Shown here: positions 61,694-64,000 of the stretch, piece by piece | How positions within the stretch are numbered: position 1 is the stretch's first letter | How the letters are laid out: the number at the start of each line of letters is the position of its first letter | NCBI RefSeq assembly: GCF_901933205.1 | Contig: NC_044573.1 | Coordinates: 29,819,493-29,883,492 of the forward strand | Length of the DNA stretch: 64,000 nt | Origin: Camarhynchus parvulus | Taxonomy: Eukaryota; Chordata; Aves; Passeriformes; Thraupidae | Direction of reading: 5' to 3' | Made by a program: the position numbers and the translations under genes | Notes under the pieces: model-generated | The model's input: only the letters and a program-made list of their open reading frames with translations | Database searches by the model: none | What the model was told of the DNA's origin: nothing

Positions 61694-61720
61694 GTTTAAT
61701 CAGTAAAATACTGATTAAAC
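61694..61720. repeat. 12-bp inverted repeat with 3-base spacer
   Basis: GTTTAATCAGTA and TACTGATTAAAC are exact reverse complements separated by AAA. The surrounding sequence is unremarkable AT-rich intron. Confidence 0.95.
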
Positions 61721-64000
61721 ACTCTCATTACCTACAATGACAGGTAACAAGAACAAAATGCTCCAGTAGTTACTCCTAGAAAGGAGTGTGTCTTCAATCA
61801 ATGAATAAAACTTGAAATGAGGAATACATCCTCTTTCTACTGAGATTGGGGTAGGTGTCACTCACTTCCATGGAAACAGCCAAAACAGGAGGCTCTCAGC
61901 ATCTGAGAAACTTACATAACTAGAAGGGAAACTAATATAAATAAATGGCTGTACACACATGCACACAGTCCTCCTCTCTCTCCTAAGACAGTCACAACCA
62001 TATATCATAACTTGGAAACCAGAAAAAAAATCTATTCCATCAAATTATGACAAATGAAAAGTCTTTGGAAAGAATCTGCTCTCAGAGTTAAAAACCAATA
62101 TATTTTGCCCTAAGAAAAAAACCAAACAACAGTTTCAATGGTTTCCCACCATCAATATTTCCAGAAGGTATTACCTTCTACACAGTTTTACAGGACAAGC
62201 ATGCCTTTTACAGCCTCAGGCAGAAAATCCTTCCCCTCTGTCACCTAGTCTGAGTTCTGCACTTCCACCTCTTTGGCAGCTCCTTGTCTTGCTTTGATCA
62301 ATGCAAGAAAATCTGAACACATACTAGAGGAACTTCTGTTCAGAAAGAAAATACAGGAACAGTTATTTTTAAAGCAGCTTACTCTCAACAAATCAAAAAT
62401 ATACTATAAATGGGGTTATCTGATCAAGAAAAAGAAAATACCCTGATGTGCACATGCTTACATACTCCAGGAGCATTAGCTGAACACTTTTGCTCACAAC
62501 ATTCCAGGTTTTACCTTGTAAGTAAAAAGCCTGCATCCATACAGAAACTTCAGTGAGTTCTGTCCGCCCTACTTTAACCTGCACTCACATTTTTTCATGA
62601 ATTCTTCCTCTCTATGACACCAGAAGTTAAAAAGGAAGAGAGAAAATTCTACATCCAGGTATAAAGAGGCAGTTATCTGTAAGGCAGTATTTCAAACCAG
62701 ACATACATTTGTCATCAAAACATGTCTTCACTCTCCTGCACCATGCAAGGAACTTCCCTTAAAAGCCCACATGAACTCCACATTGAGAAGAGGAACCAAA
62801 AACTCATCCTTTCAAAAAGCAACCTTCACCTTTTTCCATTCAATCTATTCAGCTATGTATTTCCTTTCCCATACTACTTGCTCAGGATCACAATCACAGA
62901 GAAGATCAATGTTCATTAAACTATGCCAATAAAGGAACAGTGTGTAAGCAGGGTGACTCCTTAGCCTGAGCTGGATGAAGCACCAGTCCCCTCTCCTCCT
63001 TTCAATGTTAAGAAAGTTTACTCTGTGCCTCGCTTTTATTTATACAGGACACAGCTCTATCTTTGACTGAAGCACACAGAAATTACAATGCCTACTGCCT
63101 ATATAGTGGAAAATCCTCACAATGAAATTCCAACTATTGCCATGGTAAAATGAAACTGAAATTTGCATCCAGTTTTCTTCAGTTTTAATAAGATGACCTA
63201 TAAGATTCATTATTGTGACTAGAGCATGAGGGAGTAAAGAATTTTTTCAGGCTTCATAATAACTTTTCATCACCAGTGGTATCACATGGTACCACCAACT
63301 TATGCAGACTCAATTGCTTTTAAATTTACTAATTACTGAATAGCTTTGCTGTGCTCCAAGAGAAGAGTGTGATTTTCCAACCCAGATGCCAACACTACAT
63401 AAGTAAATACAGTCCTATTGTTTGATGCTTTTGAAAATTTGATAGGAATGGTGTGAAATTCTGGCCCATTGAAAATAAACAGCAATGCAAATTTTTGTCA
63501 TTATGTTTTAAAATTGAATCCTAAGAATCAATATAAATTCTCAAACTTTTATTTTTATTTTACACAATTCTCTCATCTCTTTAGCCCTGTGGATAGAGCT
63601 CTGAATATTCACTTCACTGGCTATTGGCAGAAGAGAAGTTACAGATGCAATTCCCCCAGAATGTCCAGGGGAGACAGATAAAAGCTACTGAACTAAAATT
63701 AAAATTAAATATTAACGACTTTCAAAAGGGAGCACAGTTTCTCTACAGACTCTCTTCCAGTTAGCTCCCATACCTTTCACAATTTGTCAGTCAGTACCTA
63801 GTAAATTAACCTTACCCTAGATTTTTAATCATGGAGCAGTCCCATATCACACACACACAATATTGCCAGGTTAGAGTTAAGATTAATTTTCAGTTTCTTT
63901 GGAAAAGTAATAAGCATACACACAGAAAAAAACCCACTTACTCTATGCATAGCCTAGTACATTTAAAGCGTGAACATATCTGAAAGCTTCAGTCAGAAAT

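Larger units (their letters stand above)
28700..64000 (-). other. ZFAND3: ZFAND3 intron 2, 3' part (more than 35 kb, partial)
   Basis: This is intron upstream of exon 3 in transcript direction. Its acceptor is the TAG at 28702-28700, and it extends past the right edge. I searched it on the minus strand for the short exon 2 that should encode the end of the A20-type finger (the context around Thr-Met-Asn-Leu-Cys) and did not find it, so exons 1 and 2 and the promoter should lie beyond 64000. Contents: a purine-rich tract (30051-30098), poly-T and G/T tracts (31190-31258, 32378-32398, 33987-34053, 47984-48024), A- or A/C-rich tracts (36962-37018, 39617-39671, 56976-57201), a TACA/CA microsatellite (55652-55700), short duplications (37747-37776, 54061-54115), hairpins (30819-30838, 57261-57286, 61694-61720) and two CR1 fragments (58200-58671). 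The rest is AT-rich intron without recognisable features. Confidence 0.85.

Noticed and set aside
28700..64000. Search for ZFAND3 exon 2 (end of the A20-type finger)
   Set aside because: I scanned for the antisense of Thr-Met-Asn with a suitable preceding Leu codon. Only two superficially fitting hits appeared (near 40598 and 54357), and neither translates to the expected finger or has splice sites.
1..64000. tRNA, rRNA, CRISPR array, bacterial operon or viral internal gene
   Set aside because: No tRNA B-box-like arm, no regularly spaced repeats, no gag/pol/env-like open frames and no prokaryotic gene spacing were seen anywhere.

Overview
This window is vertebrate nuclear DNA, almost certainly from a bird and probably a songbird (passerine). 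It is AT-rich, has very few exons, carries several CR1 LINE 3' ends, and contains ERV LTRs of types I recognise from passerine and other avian genomes. No bacterial, phage, CRISPR or operon-like organisation is visible. I found no sign of an undescribed multi-gene system.

One gene explains all the coding sequence I can support: ZFAND3 (AN1-type zinc finger containing 3, also called TEX27), transcribed from the minus strand. Three internal exons are present. In transcript order they are 28699-28520 (exon 3 by the six-exon mammalian numbering), 17730-17665 (exon 4, too short for routine ORF calling) and 637-467 (exon 5). All have GT/AG boundaries, all are phase 1 at both ends, and all are multiples of three (180, 66 and 171 nt). 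Joined in frame they give 139 codons of a protein that is about 227 residues long in mammals. Exons 1 and 2 (start codon, A20-type finger) should lie beyond 64000, and exon 6 (second half of the AN1 finger, stop codon) before position 1.

Layout: 1-466 is the start of intron 5. Intron 4 (638-17664, about 17.0 kb) holds two CR1 fragments, an intact solo LTR with a 6-bp target-site duplication (9736-10134), a second LTR of ERVL type (11821-~12260), a strongly shortened relative of it (15711-15795), and several short perfect inverted repeats. Intron 3 (17731-28519, about 10.8 kb) holds a 52-bp tandem duplication and an A/C-rich tract but no TE that I recognise. The visible part of intron 2 (28700-64000, more than 35 kb) holds poly-T, G/T, A/C and purine tracts, a 226-bp A/C-only tract, hairpins, and two CR1 3' ends lying head-to-tail at 58200-58671.

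Because the gene reads right to left, tracts that are A/C-rich on the plus strand become G/U-rich in the pre-mRNA. The most interesting points are the frame-preserving (skippable) exon set, a hairpin occupying the place of a polypyrimidine tract at the exon 5 acceptor, the solo LTR as a dated insertion marker, and the long A/C tract. All other long open frames look like chance or low-complexity ORFs.
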